Of a stretch of 64,000 bases of DNA, positions 32,759 to 40,848 are shown one piece after another (positions within the stretch are counted from its first letter, which is position 1; every line of letters starts with the position of its first letter). A model generated the notes under the pieces. That model saw nothing but the letters and a program-made list of their open reading frames with translations, was not told where the DNA came from and searched no databases. Source of the stretch: Amycolatopsis oliviviridis. Its GTDB lineage: Bacteria; Actinomycetota; Actinomycetes; Mycobacteriales; Pseudonocardiaceae. Location of the stretch: NCBI RefSeq assembly GCF_014654365.1, contig NZ_BNAY01000004.1:558001-622000 (forward strand), read 5' to 3'. A program made the position numbers and the translations under genes.

Positions 32759-33343
32759 TCACGGGTTGATGTCCCACTCGCGTTCGCGCTTGGCCTTTTC
32801 GTGCGCCGCGGCGAGCTTCTGCAGCGCCTCCGGGTCCCCGTGGGTGCTGAAGTGCTCGAACTCGACCCGCACGAACAAGGCTCGCGCCCGCACCGCGACG
32901 GGGCCGTCCTCGGCGTCCAGCCGTCCGTCGGCGCTCACGTAGATCTTCCGGCCGGCGACGCCGTCCAGTTTCGTGGCGATGTACAGGGTCGAACCGACCG
33001 GAACGGGCCGGAGGAAATCCGTCTCCAGTTTCCCGGTGACGGCCGGACGGCGCAGCAGGTTGCCGACGGTCGCCCCGAGCGCCTCGTCGAAGGCGCAGGC
33101 CAGCAGGCCGCCGTGGGCGAGGCCGGGCGCACCCTGGTGGGCGGAGGTGACGGTGAACTTGGAGTACACCGTCGTCCCTTCGCCCACCGTCGAATGCAGG
33201 TGGAGCCCGGCCTCGATCTCGTCGCCGCACCCGAAGCACTCACCGAAGTGGATGCCGAGATGGCTGCCCGGCTGCGGGGCTTTCGGGTGGACGGTCGCCG
33301 GTTCGACTTCGACCGGCGGCCACGGCTGCGAGATACGGCTCAT
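32759..33343 (-). CDS. PaaI/THEM4-like hot-dog thioesterase
   Basis: A 194-aa thioesterase. The FGCGDEIEAGLHL segment and the core HQGAPGLAHGGLLACAFDEALG, containing the HGG...E catalytic motif of the PaaI group, are clear. The C-terminal 40 residues are charged and helical. It probably hydrolyses acyl-CoA esters. The upstream MFS transporter gene ends 9 bases before its start, so they share an operon; import of an acid and CoA-ester housekeeping would make sense together, but this is inference. Confidence 0.85.
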   Translation of the reverse strand: MSRISQPWPPVEVEPATVHPKAPQPGSHLGIHFGECFGCGDEIEAGLHLHSTVGEGTTVYSKFTVTSAHQGAPGLAHGGLLACAFDEALGATVGNLLRRPAVTGKLETDFLRPVPVGSTLYIATKLDGVAGRKIYVSADGRLDAEDGPVAVRARALFVRVEFEHFSTHGDPEALQKLAAAHEKAKREREWDINP

Positions 33344-33352
33344 GGAAAGACG

Positions 33353-34768
33353 TTAACTCGCGGGTAGCTCCGAGGCGCCGCCGGGAGTGCTCGTTTCCGG
33401 CTTCCGGCGCCGCGCGATCCGGGAGTTCACGATGCCGCGCAGCGACACCCCGGCCGTCTCCGGCAGCAGCAGGATCGGGATGGCCGCGATCGCCGCCGCG
33501 CCCATCAGGTAGTACGCGGGCCACAGGTTGTCGCCGGTCTCCTTCACCAGGCTGCCGATGATGTACGACGCCGTGCCACCGAACGCGGCGGTCGAAACGC
33601 TGTACCCGATGGAGAAACCGCCGTAGCGCTCCTGCGTCGGGAACATCGCCGGCAGCGTCGCCGCGAGCACGGCGAGGATCAGCACCAGCGGTACCGCGAT
33701 CATCACCAGGCCGAGCATGAGCTGCCAGGCGTTCCGATCGTCCGCGGCCGCGCCCATCAGCGAGAACGCCGGGATCGGGAACACCAGGAAACTCGCGCAA
33801 CTCGCGATCAGGATGGGTTTTCGGCCGATCTTGTCGGACAGGATGCCGACCGGCACGATCAAGATCAGCATCAACGCGATGGTCGCCAGGATGATCAGCA
33901 ACGGCACGTGCCCGCTGAACCCGACCACGTCCTTGAGATACGTCTCCAGATACGTGATCACGATGTAGTCGGCCACGTTCAGCATCACCACGATGCCGAT
34001 CAGGTGCAGGATCGACGTCCAGTGCTTCTTGAGCAGCGCCTTCAGCGGCGACTTCTCGACCTGGTTCTTCTTCTCGATCTCCTGGAACAGCGGAGTGTCC
34101 TCCAGCTTGTTCCGCAGGTAGAGACCGACGATGCCGAGCGGACCCGCGATCAGGAACGGCAGGCGCCAGCCCCATTCCCGCATGGCGTCGTCGCCGAGGA
34201 CGACGGTGAAGATCGTGACGAAGCCGGCGCCCATCGCGAACCCGACGAGCGTGCCGAACTCCAGCCAGCTGCCCCAGAAACCCCGGCGCCGGGCGGGCGC
34301 GTACTCTGCGATGAACGTCGCCGCGCCGCCGTACTCACCGCCGGCCGAGAATCCTTGGATGGTCCGCAAAAGGATCAGCAGGACCGCCGCGGCCGGGCCG
34401 ATCGTCGCGTAGGACGGCAGCAGACCGATGATGAAGGTCGAGCCGGACATCAGGATGATCGTCAGTGCGAGCACCTTCTGGCGCCCGATCTTGTCGCCCA
34501 GCGGACCGAACACGAAGCTGCCGAACGGCCGCACGATGAAGGTGATCGCCAGGACCGCGAAGGTCGCCAGCGCGCCTTCGGAAGTACTGGAAGCGTTGAA
34601 GAAGACCTGCCCCAGGATGGCGGGCATGAAGCCGAAGACACCGAAGTCGTACCACTCGATGCAGTTACCCATCGCCGCTCCGGCGACGGCCTTTCTGATC
34701 TGTTCAGGTGGGGCCTCCGCGGGTTCCCCTTTTTCCTGATGTGACGCACTCAGCGCCTCTTCGGCCAT
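33353..34768 (-). CDS. MFS transporter, metabolite:H+ symporter (MHS/ProP-like)
   Basis: A 471-aa major facilitator with 12 predicted helices. The family marks are GNCIEWYDFGVFGFMP in the first helix and RPFGSFVFGPLGDKIGRQKVL (loop 2-3), typical of the MHS group (ProP, KgtP, ShiA). Likely substrates are organic acids or osmolytes. ATG 34768 is chosen over 34789 because GGGAGG lies 8 bases upstream. It shares an operon with the thioesterase downstream. An inverted repeat at 34807-34828 lies about 40 bases before the start. Confidence 0.88.
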   Translation of the reverse strand: MAEEALSASHQEKGEPAEAPPEQIRKAVAGAAMGNCIEWYDFGVFGFMPAILGQVFFNASSTSEGALATFAVLAITFIVRPFGSFVFGPLGDKIGRQKVLALTIILMSGSTFIIGLLPSYATIGPAAAVLLILLRTIQGFSAGGEYGGAATFIAEYAPARRRGFWGSWLEFGTLVGFAMGAGFVTIFTVVLGDDAMREWGWRLPFLIAGPLGIVGLYLRNKLEDTPLFQEIEKKNQVEKSPLKALLKKHWTSILHLIGIVVMLNVADYIVITYLETYLKDVVGFSGHVPLLIILATIALMLILIVPVGILSDKIGRKPILIASCASFLVFPIPAFSLMGAAADDRNAWQLMLGLVMIAVPLVLILAVLAATLPAMFPTQERYGGFSIGYSVSTAAFGGTASYIIGSLVKETGDNLWPAYYLMGAAAIAAIPILLLPETAGVSLRGIVNSRIARRRKPETSTPGGASELPAS

Positions 34769-34806
34769 GGGTTTGACCTCCCGACCCACCCGTTTACTTA
34801 CCCATC

Positions 34807-34828
34807 GTCGAGGGTTTGTTCCCTCGAC
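34807..34828. promoter_or_regulatory. 8-bp inverted repeat upstream of the MFS gene
   Basis: GTCGAGGG-tttgtt-CCCTCGAC is a perfect palindrome 39 bases before the MFS start codon. An operator is the simplest reading; a terminator for the upstream operon is less likely because the repeat lies more than 150 bases from that gene's end. Confidence 0.45.
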
Positions 34829-34983
34829 CGTAGGTGTTCAAACGTCCTGGCTCAGCGCTTTGGATCGATCGCGCGAGCGTCTTTCCCCCAAAACGGTGAC
34901 GAACGGCCAGGTGAAAGCCGATGTCGGAGAATTTCCGATTACTTTGGGTGACAACTCGGGATTCGGACGTTCCGGGCGGAGGA

Positions 34984-35448
34984 TCACCGCGTCGAGGCCG
35001 CCGTCGGCGGTGAGTCGCTCGACGTCTTCGTCGCGCTCGGCGCGCGGGGAGGAACGGCCGTCGTGCGTGCGGGCGGAGGGGTCCTGGGCGTCGTGCGCGT
35101 CTGACCCGGTTTCGGGGAAGTCTCGGGGGTGGCCGGGGGCGGCTCGTGCGGGGCGACCTCCGGAGTGGAGGGCGTCTCGGAAGGTGCGGGCGTGACCGGC
35201 GGGGGAGAGACGGTGGACAGCCCCGGTCCGGCGGGCGGCACCGGCGCGGACCCCTCACCGCCGTGACCGCCGACGGCGATCGCGCCGAGCACGATCACCG
35301 CGACCGTCGCCAGCGAACTCCCCGCCACGGCCAGCCGCTTGCGTCGTCGCCGGATGCGGCCACCACGTTCGATGATGTCCGCCGCCCGGATGCCCAGCGG
35401 GGGACCGCTCGCACCGTGCGAGAGCACGCCCTTGATGTCCTCGTCCAT
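34984..35448 (-). CDS. single-pass membrane protein next to sigma factor, possible anti-sigma factor
   Basis: A 154-aa protein: 45 cytoplasmic residues (DIKGVLSHGASGPPLGIRAADIIERGGRI, then RRRRKR), one membrane helix (about 44-66), and a 90-residue Pro/Thr/Ser-rich extracytoplasmic tail. The topology and position straight after an ECF sigma gene suggest a regulator of that sigma factor, although no ZAS zinc motif is visible. ATG 35448 follows GGAGG. It is the last gene of a three-gene set. Confidence 0.65.
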   Translation of the reverse strand: MDEDIKGVLSHGASGPPLGIRAADIIERGGRIRRRRKRLAVAGSSLATVAVIVLGAIAVGGHGGEGSAPVPPAGPGLSTVSPPPVTPAPSETPSTPEVAPHEPPPATPETSPKPGQTRTTPRTPPPARTTAVPPRAPSATKTSSDSPPTAASTR

Positions 35449-35452
35449 CTCC

Positions 35453-36010
35453 TCACCTCCCATCGTCGTGCGCTCCGCTCAAGGCCAGTTCACTGAAATG
35501 CGGTCCGAGCCGTTTGCGCAGGGTCGCCAGACCCCGCGCGCCCTGGCTCTTCACGTTCCCGGTGCTGCAGCCCAGCGCCGCGGCCGTCTCGTCGACGCTG
35601 AGATCTTCGAAGTAGCGCAGCACCAGGACGGCCCGCTGCTTCGGGGCGATGCCGGACAGGGCGTGCCTGACCAGCATCTCCTGTTCGGTGCCGCCCGTTT
35701 CGTCCGGGACTTCCGGAAGGGCGTCGGTGAGCTTCTCCCGTTTGCGCCAGACACGCCGATGCTCGGAGAGGAACGTCCGCAGCACGATCTTGCGCGCGTA
35801 GCCGTCGAGCGCGTCGTGCCGCGAGAGCCTCGGCCAAGCCAGGTACAGCTTCAGCAGCGCGGCCTGGGTGATGTCCTCGGCCTGGTGCCAGTCCCCGCAC
35901 AGGAGGTACGCGGTGGCGCGCAGGCTGTGCGCGCGCTCGTCGAAGTACCGGGCGAACTCGCCGTCCCACGGCGAGCCCGTCCCGGTCTTCGACGAGCGGC
36001 TCGACGACAC
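35453..36010 (-). CDS. SigE-family ECF RNA polymerase sigma factor
   Basis: A 185-aa ECF sigma factor. Region 2 spans about 17-80 (EFARYFDERAHSLRATAYLLCGDWHQAEDITQAALLKLY) and region 4 about 115-170 (LSGIAPKQRAVLVLRYFEDLSVDETAAALGCSTGNVKSQ), joined by a short linker; this is the SigE-family (SCO-type) pattern. It directs transcription of an unknown regulon. The GTG start at 36010 abuts the stop of the upstream exported-protein gene, and the stop lies 4 bases before the next gene's start. Confidence 0.9.
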   Translation of the reverse strand: MSSSRSSKTGTGSPWDGEFARYFDERAHSLRATAYLLCGDWHQAEDITQAALLKLYLAWPRLSRHDALDGYARKIVLRTFLSEHRRVWRKREKLTDALPEVPDETGGTEQEMLVRHALSGIAPKQRAVLVLRYFEDLSVDETAAALGCSTGNVKSQGARGLATLRKRLGPHFSELALSGAHDDGR

Positions 36011-36325
36011 CTAGTTACCGGCTCCTTCGACGATGGCGGGGAGGTGCAGATCCCCGGTCGGCCCGGCCGGGACGGCCTTGGGCACGCGGTGTTCGCCCGG
36101 CGCGGCGACCGCCGGGGTCCGCGGGACCTCACGCGGCGGCGCGGTGGTGGCGCGAGGCGGCTCGGCCGGCCGCTCGGTGGTGGGGGTCTTGGCCGGCGGC
36201 TGGGGCGCCGGGGTGACCGTCGACGACGGGGCGCTCTGGTCGGCCGACGCCAGCGACGTGGTCGCGAAGGCGGCGCCGCCCGCCAGCAACAGCGCGCCGA
36301 GGGTGAGAGCGATACGAGTACGCAA
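36011..36325 (-). CDS. small secreted Pro-rich protein upstream of the sigma factor
   Basis: A 104-aa protein with a Sec signal peptide (RTRIALTLGALLLAGGAAFATTSLASA) followed by a Pro/Thr-rich tail containing APQPPAKTPTTERPAEPPRATTAPP-like low complexity and ending LHLPAIVEGAGN. TTG 36325 is preferred because GAGGAG stands 6 bases before it; ATG 36355 has no ribosome-binding site. It directly precedes the sigma gene with no gap, so the three genes are one operon. It may sense or report envelope state; no domain is recognised. Confidence 0.65.
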   Translation of the reverse strand: MRTRIALTLGALLLAGGAAFATTSLASADQSAPSSTVTPAPQPPAKTPTTERPAEPPRATTAPPREVPRTPAVAAPGEHRVPKAVPAGPTGDLHLPAIVEGAGN

Positions 36326-36642
36326 GAGTGTCTCCTCGATCCGGGCGCCGCTCATTGGCCGCGGCGCCTTGCGTGGTTACACATGCGCCTCGCCCAGCTT
36401 CCGGTTGCAGTGACTTTTCCGCGCGCTGACGGAAAATTTCGCCAGGCGCTCCACCGCAGGTCAGCGGCGGTTCACGACTATGGCGCCCGGCAAAATATTT
36501 CCGTGGCCTCCGGCCAAAAGCGGCGCGCGGGGTGAAGTCTTCCCGTCGCGCTGGCGCGCTCCCGGAAGACGCGTTCTCGGTCAAGGCACGAACGGCCGGA
36601 GACCACAGGGGTCTCCGGCCGCCCGGTTCCATGGAAGTTACT
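36326..36642. other. intergenic region with terminator of the transpeptidase gene
   Basis: 317 bp without a gene. It holds the promoter of the sigma-factor operon (right to left) and, at 36594-36620, a perfect 11-bp hairpin GGCCGGAGACC-acagg-GGTCTCCGGCC that ends the L,D-transpeptidase transcript. Confidence 0.7.
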
Positions 36643-37851
36643 TCAGCTCGCGAGAGCGGAAAGCTTGGACCACTCGGCCCAGTCGTAGGTCCAGTCGCTG
36701 TAGTCGCGCGCCCGGTTGATCTTCTGGGTGCTGCCCTCGATCTCGACGGGGTCCCCGACCAAGGCGCCGTCCATGTACGCCTTGGCGTTGGCCGGCGCCA
36801 GGTTCACGCAGCCGTGCGAGATGTTCTTCTTGCCCTGCGCCCAGATCGACGGCCCGTAGCCGTGGATGAACTCGCCGTTGGTGGAGAACCGCACCGCGGA
36901 CGGCACGACGATGTTCTCGTAGTTGTAGCGCTCGTTGGTCATCGAGTACGTGTCGTGCTTCGACATCACGACGTGCGTGCCGCTCGGCGTGACCCGGCCC
37001 GGGTCCGCGTCGAGGCCGTAGCTGGCCGGGTAGTCCGCGATCTGCTGACCGTCACGGATGACCAGCAGCCGGTGGGTCTGGGTGTTGCCCTTGACGATCT
37101 GCGAGCGGCCGATGGTGAAGCTCGCCGAGCGGTCTTCCTTGCCGTACACGCCGTCGCCGACCTTGACGCCGTAGATCTTGGCGTTGAACTTCACCGTGGT
37201 GCCGGGCTGCCAGTAGGCCTTCGGCCGCCAGTGCACCGAGGTGTCGTCGTGCACCCAGGCCCAGGAACCCTCGGTCTTCGGCGTGGTCTCGACCGACAGC
37301 GCCTTCTCGACCGACGCCTTGTCCGTGACCTTGCTCGGGAACGTCAGCGTGATCGGCATGGCGATGCCGTAGGTCTGCCCGTCGAAGACGTTGATGTTCG
37401 CGCCGACCTGCTTGCGCGGTTTGACCGTGGTGAAGGCCCCGCCGATCTGGACGGGCTTGCCGTCGGTGCCGGTGGCCTTGCCGGACCACGTGTAGGCCTT
37501 GCCGTAGCCGAGCTGCTCGGTGGTCGACCAGCTCTTCTTGTCTTCGGACGGCTGGCCCGCGACCTGTTTGCCGTCCGGATTGGTCAGCACGACCTGGTCG
37601 AGCGTGCCGTCCGCGACGGTGACCTTGATGGGCTGGCCGGGCGCGACGTCCTGCGCGCCCGCGGCGGGCTCGTACGTCAGCTTGGCCGGCGCCGCCGCTT
37701 TGTCGCCGGTCTCGCCGCTCATCTGGCCGCCGCTGTCCGGGCCGCTGGCCGACACGGTCGGCTCGCTGCTGCACGCCCCCAGCGTCAGAACGGCGACCAA
37801 CCCCAGTGCCGCGATCGCCGCCCGGCGGCGCGCGGATTCCGTGAACCTCAA
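36643..37851 (-). CDS. L,D-transpeptidase lipoprotein (Ig-like + YkuD domains)
   Basis: A 402-aa lipoprotein with lipobox LTLGAC (Cys at 27). Two Ig-like domains (about 60-155 and 160-270; LTYEPAAGAQDVAPGQPIKVTVADG, IGVAMPITLTFPSKV) precede the YkuD catalytic domain (275-400) with the HGYG...SHGCVNL motif; the nucleophilic Cys is near residue 346. This is the Ldt plan of mycobacteria: 3-3 cross-linking of peptidoglycan stem peptides outside the membrane. TTG 37851 is chosen because AGGGG lies 5 bases before it and it opens on the signal peptide; ATG 37884 is possible. Monocistronic. Confidence 0.92.
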   Translation of the reverse strand: MRFTESARRRAAIAALGLVAVLTLGACSSEPTVSASGPDSGGQMSGETGDKAAAPAKLTYEPAAGAQDVAPGQPIKVTVADGTLDQVVLTNPDGKQVAGQPSEDKKSWSTTEQLGYGKAYTWSGKATGTDGKPVQIGGAFTTVKPRKQVGANINVFDGQTYGIAMPITLTFPSKVTDKASVEKALSVETTPKTEGSWAWVHDDTSVHWRPKAYWQPGTTVKFNAKIYGVKVGDGVYGKEDRSASFTIGRSQIVKGNTQTHRLLVIRDGQQIADYPASYGLDADPGRVTPSGTHVVMSKHDTYSMTNERYNYENIVVPSAVRFSTNGEFIHGYGPSIWAQGKKNISHGCVNLAPANAKAYMDGALVGDPVEIEGSTQKINRARDYSDWTYDWAEWSKLSALAS

Positions 37852-38305
37852 AGCTTCCCCTTTGCTCCCCTGTACACCGACCATGACGTCCGGACCACCC
37901 CGTGAGTTGATCCGCCGAGGAGTGATGCGAGTCACAATCGGGTGGATCATAGTTCACGAACGGGGCATGACCGACTTCGGTCCGTGTCCGGCGAAGATCT
38001 GAGGTCGGCGTGCGGCGACAGGGTAGCGAGAGGGTCCGACAGAAGACGGATCGGTCTACGACGTTCCGGTGACCTTGGTACTTGGGCATGCCCAGAGTCC
38101 GATCACGGGCTTCAAATATGGCCAGATCCCGGTACGCTGCCATCAGGCCGTCGTTTTGCGTGTTCGTGGCTTCACACTCGCGGAACTTCTGACGCGAGCC
38201 ATGAGCCGGTGACGCGCTCTTCGCTCGACTCGTTGGAACCGCCCGGGACGGTCTGGGTGTCGCTTCGGCGGCACTCGAAGCGGATGTGCAACGAGGAGTA
38301 AAGCG
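37852..38305 (+). other. intergenic region: promoters of the transpeptidase and second cold-shock gene
   Basis: 454 bp without a gene. The left part contains the transpeptidase promoter region, with several AT-rich stretches around 37925-37955. The right part is the leader of the cold-shock gene, including the conserved element at 38160. No other open frame looks coding. Confidence 0.6.
38160..38199 (+). promoter_or_regulatory. conserved cold-shock leader element, copy 2
   Basis: GTGTTCGTG then TTCACACTCGCGGAACT starts at 38160, 118 bases before the start of the second cold-shock gene. It matches the element at 19615 in sequence and position. The stem CTCGCG (38177-38182) / CGCGAG (38192-38197) is perfect here. 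Confidence 0.6.
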
Positions 38306-38509
38306 GTGGCGCAAGGCACTGTGAAGTGGTTCAACGCGGAGAAGGGCTTCGGCTTCATCGCGCAGGATGGCGGCGAGGGCGACGTCTTCGTTCACTACTC
38401 GGAGATCGAGGGCCGCGGTTTCCGCACCCTCGAGGAGAACCAGCGAGTGGAGTTCGAGGTCGGTCAGGGCCAGAAGGGCCCGCAGGCCCAGAAGGTCCGC
38501 GCGATCTGA
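38306..38509 (+). CDS. cold-shock protein, CspA family
   Basis: A 67-aa cold-shock domain protein. RNP1 KGFGFI and RNP2 VFVHYSEIEG are intact, starting AQGTVKWFNAEKGFGF. It is a close paralogue of the product at 19751, differing mainly in the last third. The GTG start follows GAGGAG at 6-9 bases. It acts as an RNA chaperone. The leader shares a conserved element with the paralogue, so the two are probably regulated in the same way. Confidence 0.95.
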   Translation: MAQGTVKWFNAEKGFGFIAQDGGEGDVFVHYSEIEGRGFRTLEENQRVEFEVGQGQKGPQAQKVRAI

Positions 38510-38541
38510 GTCCGCCCTTCGGCGTTGCTCAGACTGATCAG

Positions 38542-38573
38542 AAAAGCCCCCGGCGATCTCGCCGGGGGCTTTT
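38542..38573. terminator. bidirectional intrinsic terminator
   Basis: AAAAGCCCCCGGCGA (38542-38556) pairs perfectly with 38559-38573 and is flanked by A- and T-runs, so it can stop both the cold-shock transcript and the convergent gene at 38626. Confidence 0.92.
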
Positions 38574-38625
38574 CTATGGCTTTGAAGACTTCTTCGTTTG
38601 TGCTGTTCCGTTCCGGGGTGACGGT

Positions 38626-39003
38626 TCAGCGGGGGACGGGCTGCTGCTCCCACGCGTTGGCGTCGAAGCGGAACTCGTCGGTGTGGGCTTCTTCGTGGCG
38701 GCGCTGCTGGGCCGAGTTGGCCTGCGATTCCCACGAGAGGCGCTCGAGGATCCATTCCTGCGCCAGCGCTTGCGGCGACAGGTTGCGTTCGGCGGCGGCG
38801 TCCTTGAGCTGTTCGCAGGCGATGAGGTTCATCCGCAGCTGGAACACCTGTGCTTCGCCGAAGCGCTTGCCGGTGCCGGTGCTCTCCGGGTCGTTGTCCG
38901 GGGCGAGGGCGCGAAGGTAGCTGGTGAGCTCCGTGTCTTCGACGACCGCCTCGGCCTCCTTGGTGGGGGAGTTGCGGTGACGACCCGGGTTGACCGGCTT
39001 CAT
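38626..39003 (-). CDS. hypothetical protein with ribbon-helix-helix-like segment
   Basis: A 125-aa polar protein. The segment VFQLRMNLIACEQLKDAAAERNLSPQALAQEWILERL reads as a beta strand followed by two helices, the pattern of CopG/MetJ-type ribbon-helix-helix DNA-binding domains. The N-terminal 45 residues are charged and probably disordered; the C-terminus is rich in Gln, Glu and His. ATG 39003 is chosen because upstream codons look non-coding, but no strong ribosome-binding site is seen. No toxin gene lies next to it. It is convergent with the cold-shock gene. Confidence 0.6.
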   Translation of the reverse strand: MKPVNPGRHRNSPTKEAEAVVEDTELTSYLRALAPDNDPESTGTGKRFGEAQVFQLRMNLIACEQLKDAAAERNLSPQALAQEWILERLSWESQANSAQQRRHEEAHTDEFRFDANAWEQQPVPR

Positions 39004-39641
39004 GTTCGTGCGGCTGCCGCTGCGACGGCTCAGGGAAGGAAGGGGCACCGGGCCACGATAACGGTTCGGTCTCGGCAAACCAACCACAGTGAGCCACGAC
39101 ACACCCATTTTCTTGTCCCATTCGGCCCAACCCCGACAGGAAACCCTTTTCCCGTGATCACAACCCGCAATCAAGGCGAGCGATAAGAACCATTCACAAA
39201 GCGGTGAGATGAATGCCCGATGGACCGAGTCCGGGGCTGCCAGCCGCCGCCGCACGGACCCTGGGGGTCCGGGGGCTGGGCCCCCGGGATGGCACTACGA
39301 CTCACGGCGCGGTCGCGAAGCGACAAGCGGCGGAATGTAGACGACCCCCGCGCCAGGGGGAGGAACGCGGGGGTCGGAGGGGATCTCCACAGGCGCTGAC
39401 CGGGGGTGTGTCAGCAAATCGATTGTTGCACGGTTTGCTGAGAAGGGCGAGTGGGCGCGGGCAGAATTCCGGTCGGGGCGCCACCTGTGGTTCGCCTGTG
39501 GTTCATGTGGTGCCGGTGTGCGCGTGATTGCTCTGCGTTGTGCGGAGCGTGTCGACAGGTTCACTCTCCGGGGGGCTGTGTGTCGCGGCCGGCTCTGGCT
39601 AGCCTCGCGGCCAAGCTGTTCGTTGGCCGTCTGGAGGAACC
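39004..39641. other. 638-bp intergenic region with a hairpin
   Basis: No convincing gene. It separates two divergent genes and so must hold both promoters. A perfect 10-bp GC-rich inverted repeat GACCCCCGCG (39343-39352) / CGCGGGGGTC (39366-39375) is present, and the stretch from about 39240 to 39290 is rich in short G/C palindromes. No RNA gene is recognised. Confidence 0.5.
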
Positions 39642-39899
39642 ATGGGTGGGTCTGTGGAAGTTCGACAGTTCCTCCTTCGGTACGAAGGTGCCGATGGGGG
39701 AAGCTCGACGACGTTGGCTGGTGGTCTGCCGGCGCAGCGCACGGGTCAGGGGGATGCCCAGCGGGTGTCCGACGACCAGGTGCGGCGTGCCCGGCTGGCG
39801 GTGGCCAATGGGGCGCTGGGTGTCGATGACTGTGTCCAGTTGCTGGACATGCTGGGGTTGACGCTGGACGAGGACGGGCAGGCGCCCGTTCAGCGCTGA
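39642..39899 (+). CDS. small hypothetical protein
   Basis: An 85-aa soluble protein. The second half (VSDDQVRRARLAVANGALGVDDCVQLLDMLGLTLDEDG) forms two probable helices. ATG 39642 follows GGAGG at 6 bases. The next gene starts 26 bases beyond the stop. No family is recognised. It lies just upstream of the tRNA cluster. Confidence 0.55.
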   Translation: MGGSVEVRQFLLRYEGADGGSSTTLAGGLPAQRTGQGDAQRVSDDQVRRARLAVANGALGVDDCVQLLDMLGLTLDEDGQAPVQR

Positions 39900-39925
39900 G
39901 GTCGTTCGCGAAGCTCGGTCGTGCG

Positions 39926-40273
39926 GTGTTCACCGCTCGGCCGGGCTTTCTTTTGTACTTGACGGGGAGGTCGCCCTCCCCGGAGCTCGCCGAGGTCGAG
40001 TCCGAGGTGGGCCTGCCGCCTCGGACGCTGTACCTGCGAGGGCGTTCGGCGGTGCTGGGCGACCCGCCGCCGAAGGTGGTCGCGGAGCTGTTCGGGATCT
40101 TCCCGTCGTGGCTCTTCGAGTTCGCCCTGCCGCCCGCGATGGTGGCTCTCGACGCGGCCTCCGCGGTGCGTGCCTACTCGCGGTCATCGGCTCAGTGGGC
40201 GCACGTCAGCCTTTCGGGGGCCGACGACCCCGGCCGTTCGGCCGATCCGCTCTTCCGTACGCCGAGGACCTGA
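39926..40273 (+). CDS. hypothetical protein, probably frameshifted near its end
   Basis: A 115-aa product opening with GTG. The first ~95 residues look protein-like (LYLRGRSAVLGDPPPKVVAELFGIFPSWLFEF, then ALDAASAVRAYSRSSAQWAHVSLSGADDP). The last residues do not. From about 40240 another frame continues with ALPYAEDLTDRRVAELLAVTLTGDERDELRRRLDALRD and stops at 40383, a strongly helical, charged C-terminus. One base gained or lost around 40240-40260 would join both into one ~150-aa protein. Either the gene is broken, or the stretch is a sequencing error or a programmed shift. Confidence 0.5.
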   Translation: MFTARPGFLLYLTGRSPSPELAEVESEVGLPPRTLYLRGRSAVLGDPPPKVVAELFGIFPSWLFEFALPPAMVALDAASAVRAYSRSSAQWAHVSLSGADDPGRSADPLFRTPRT

Positions 40274-40529
40274 CCGACCGGCGCGTGGCCGAGCTCCTCG
40301 CCGTCACTCTTACGGGCGACGAGCGGGACGAGCTCCGGCGGCGTCTCGACGCCCTGCGGGACGCGTCGGCCCTGATATCCTGACCTCACCGCGTTCTCGC
40401 AGGTCCCAGCCCTGTGAACAACTAGGGGACCCCCTGTGCGGGAGTGAAAACAGGGGTGTCCTATAGTTATGTTCGCTCCCGGGGACACCGGAGAGCGCGG
40501 GTCGGATCGGTTCGCCGAAACCGAACCGG

Positions 40530-40602
40530 GCTCCCATCGTCCAGCGGCCTAGGACTCCGCCCTTTCAAGGCGGCAACGCGGGTTCGAATCCCGTTGGGAG
40601 TA
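40530..40602 (+). tRNA. tRNA-Glu (TTC)
   Basis: A 73-nt cloverleaf: acceptor GCTCCCA pairs with TGGGAGT (last pair G-U, as usual for this tRNA), anticodon loop CCTTTCAAG with TTC, T-loop GGTTCGAATCC. CCA is not encoded. Confidence 0.95.
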
Positions 40603-40631
40603 CGCAGTACAGTAGTAAAAGCAGTATGCAA

Positions 40632-40705
40632 GGCCCTGTGGCGCAGTTGGTTAGCGCGTCGCCCTGTCACGGCGAAGGTCGCGGGTTCGAGTCCCGTCAG
40701 GGTCG
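40632..40705 (+). tRNA. tRNA-Asp (GTC)
   Basis: A 74-nt cloverleaf: acceptor GGCCCTG / CAGGGTC, D-arm GCGCAGTTGGTTAGCGC, anticodon stem-loop CGCCCTGTCACGGCG with GTC, T-loop GGTTCGAGTCC, discriminator G as expected for Asp. Confidence 0.95.
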
Positions 40706-40736
40706 CAAGATCGTTCGGCTCCTCGCCGGCGTTCCC

Positions 40737-40810
40737 GGCCAGGTAGCTCAGTTGGTACGAGCGTCCGCCTGAAAAGCGGAAGGTCGCCGGTTCGACCCCG
40801 GCCCTGGCCA
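40737..40810 (+). tRNA. tRNA-Phe (GAA), integration site of the AICE
   Basis: A 74-nt cloverleaf: acceptor GGCCAGG / CCTGGCC, anticodon loop CTGAAAAG with GAA, T-loop GGTTCGACCCC. Its 3' half from 40767 is also found at 50807, showing that the integrated element re-created this half on insertion, so the gene stays functional. Confidence 0.95.
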
Positions 40811-40816
40811 CCGCTC
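40767..40816 (+). repeat. attL, 50-bp direct repeat
   Basis: Identical over 50 bp to 50807-50856. It runs from just before the anticodon of tRNA-Phe to 6 bases past the discriminator base. Confidence 0.95.
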
Positions 40817-40820
40817 TCAG

Positions 40821-40848
40821 AACCGCCTTGATCCAGGTCAAGGCGGTT
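40821..40848 (+). terminator. tRNA-Phe terminator supplied by the element
   Basis: AACCGCCTTGA (40821-40831) pairs with TCAAGGCGGTT (40838-40848), followed by TTTT. It is similar but not identical to the terminator at 50861, and it must come from the element because the chromosome's original 3' part lies at the right junction. Confidence 0.85.
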
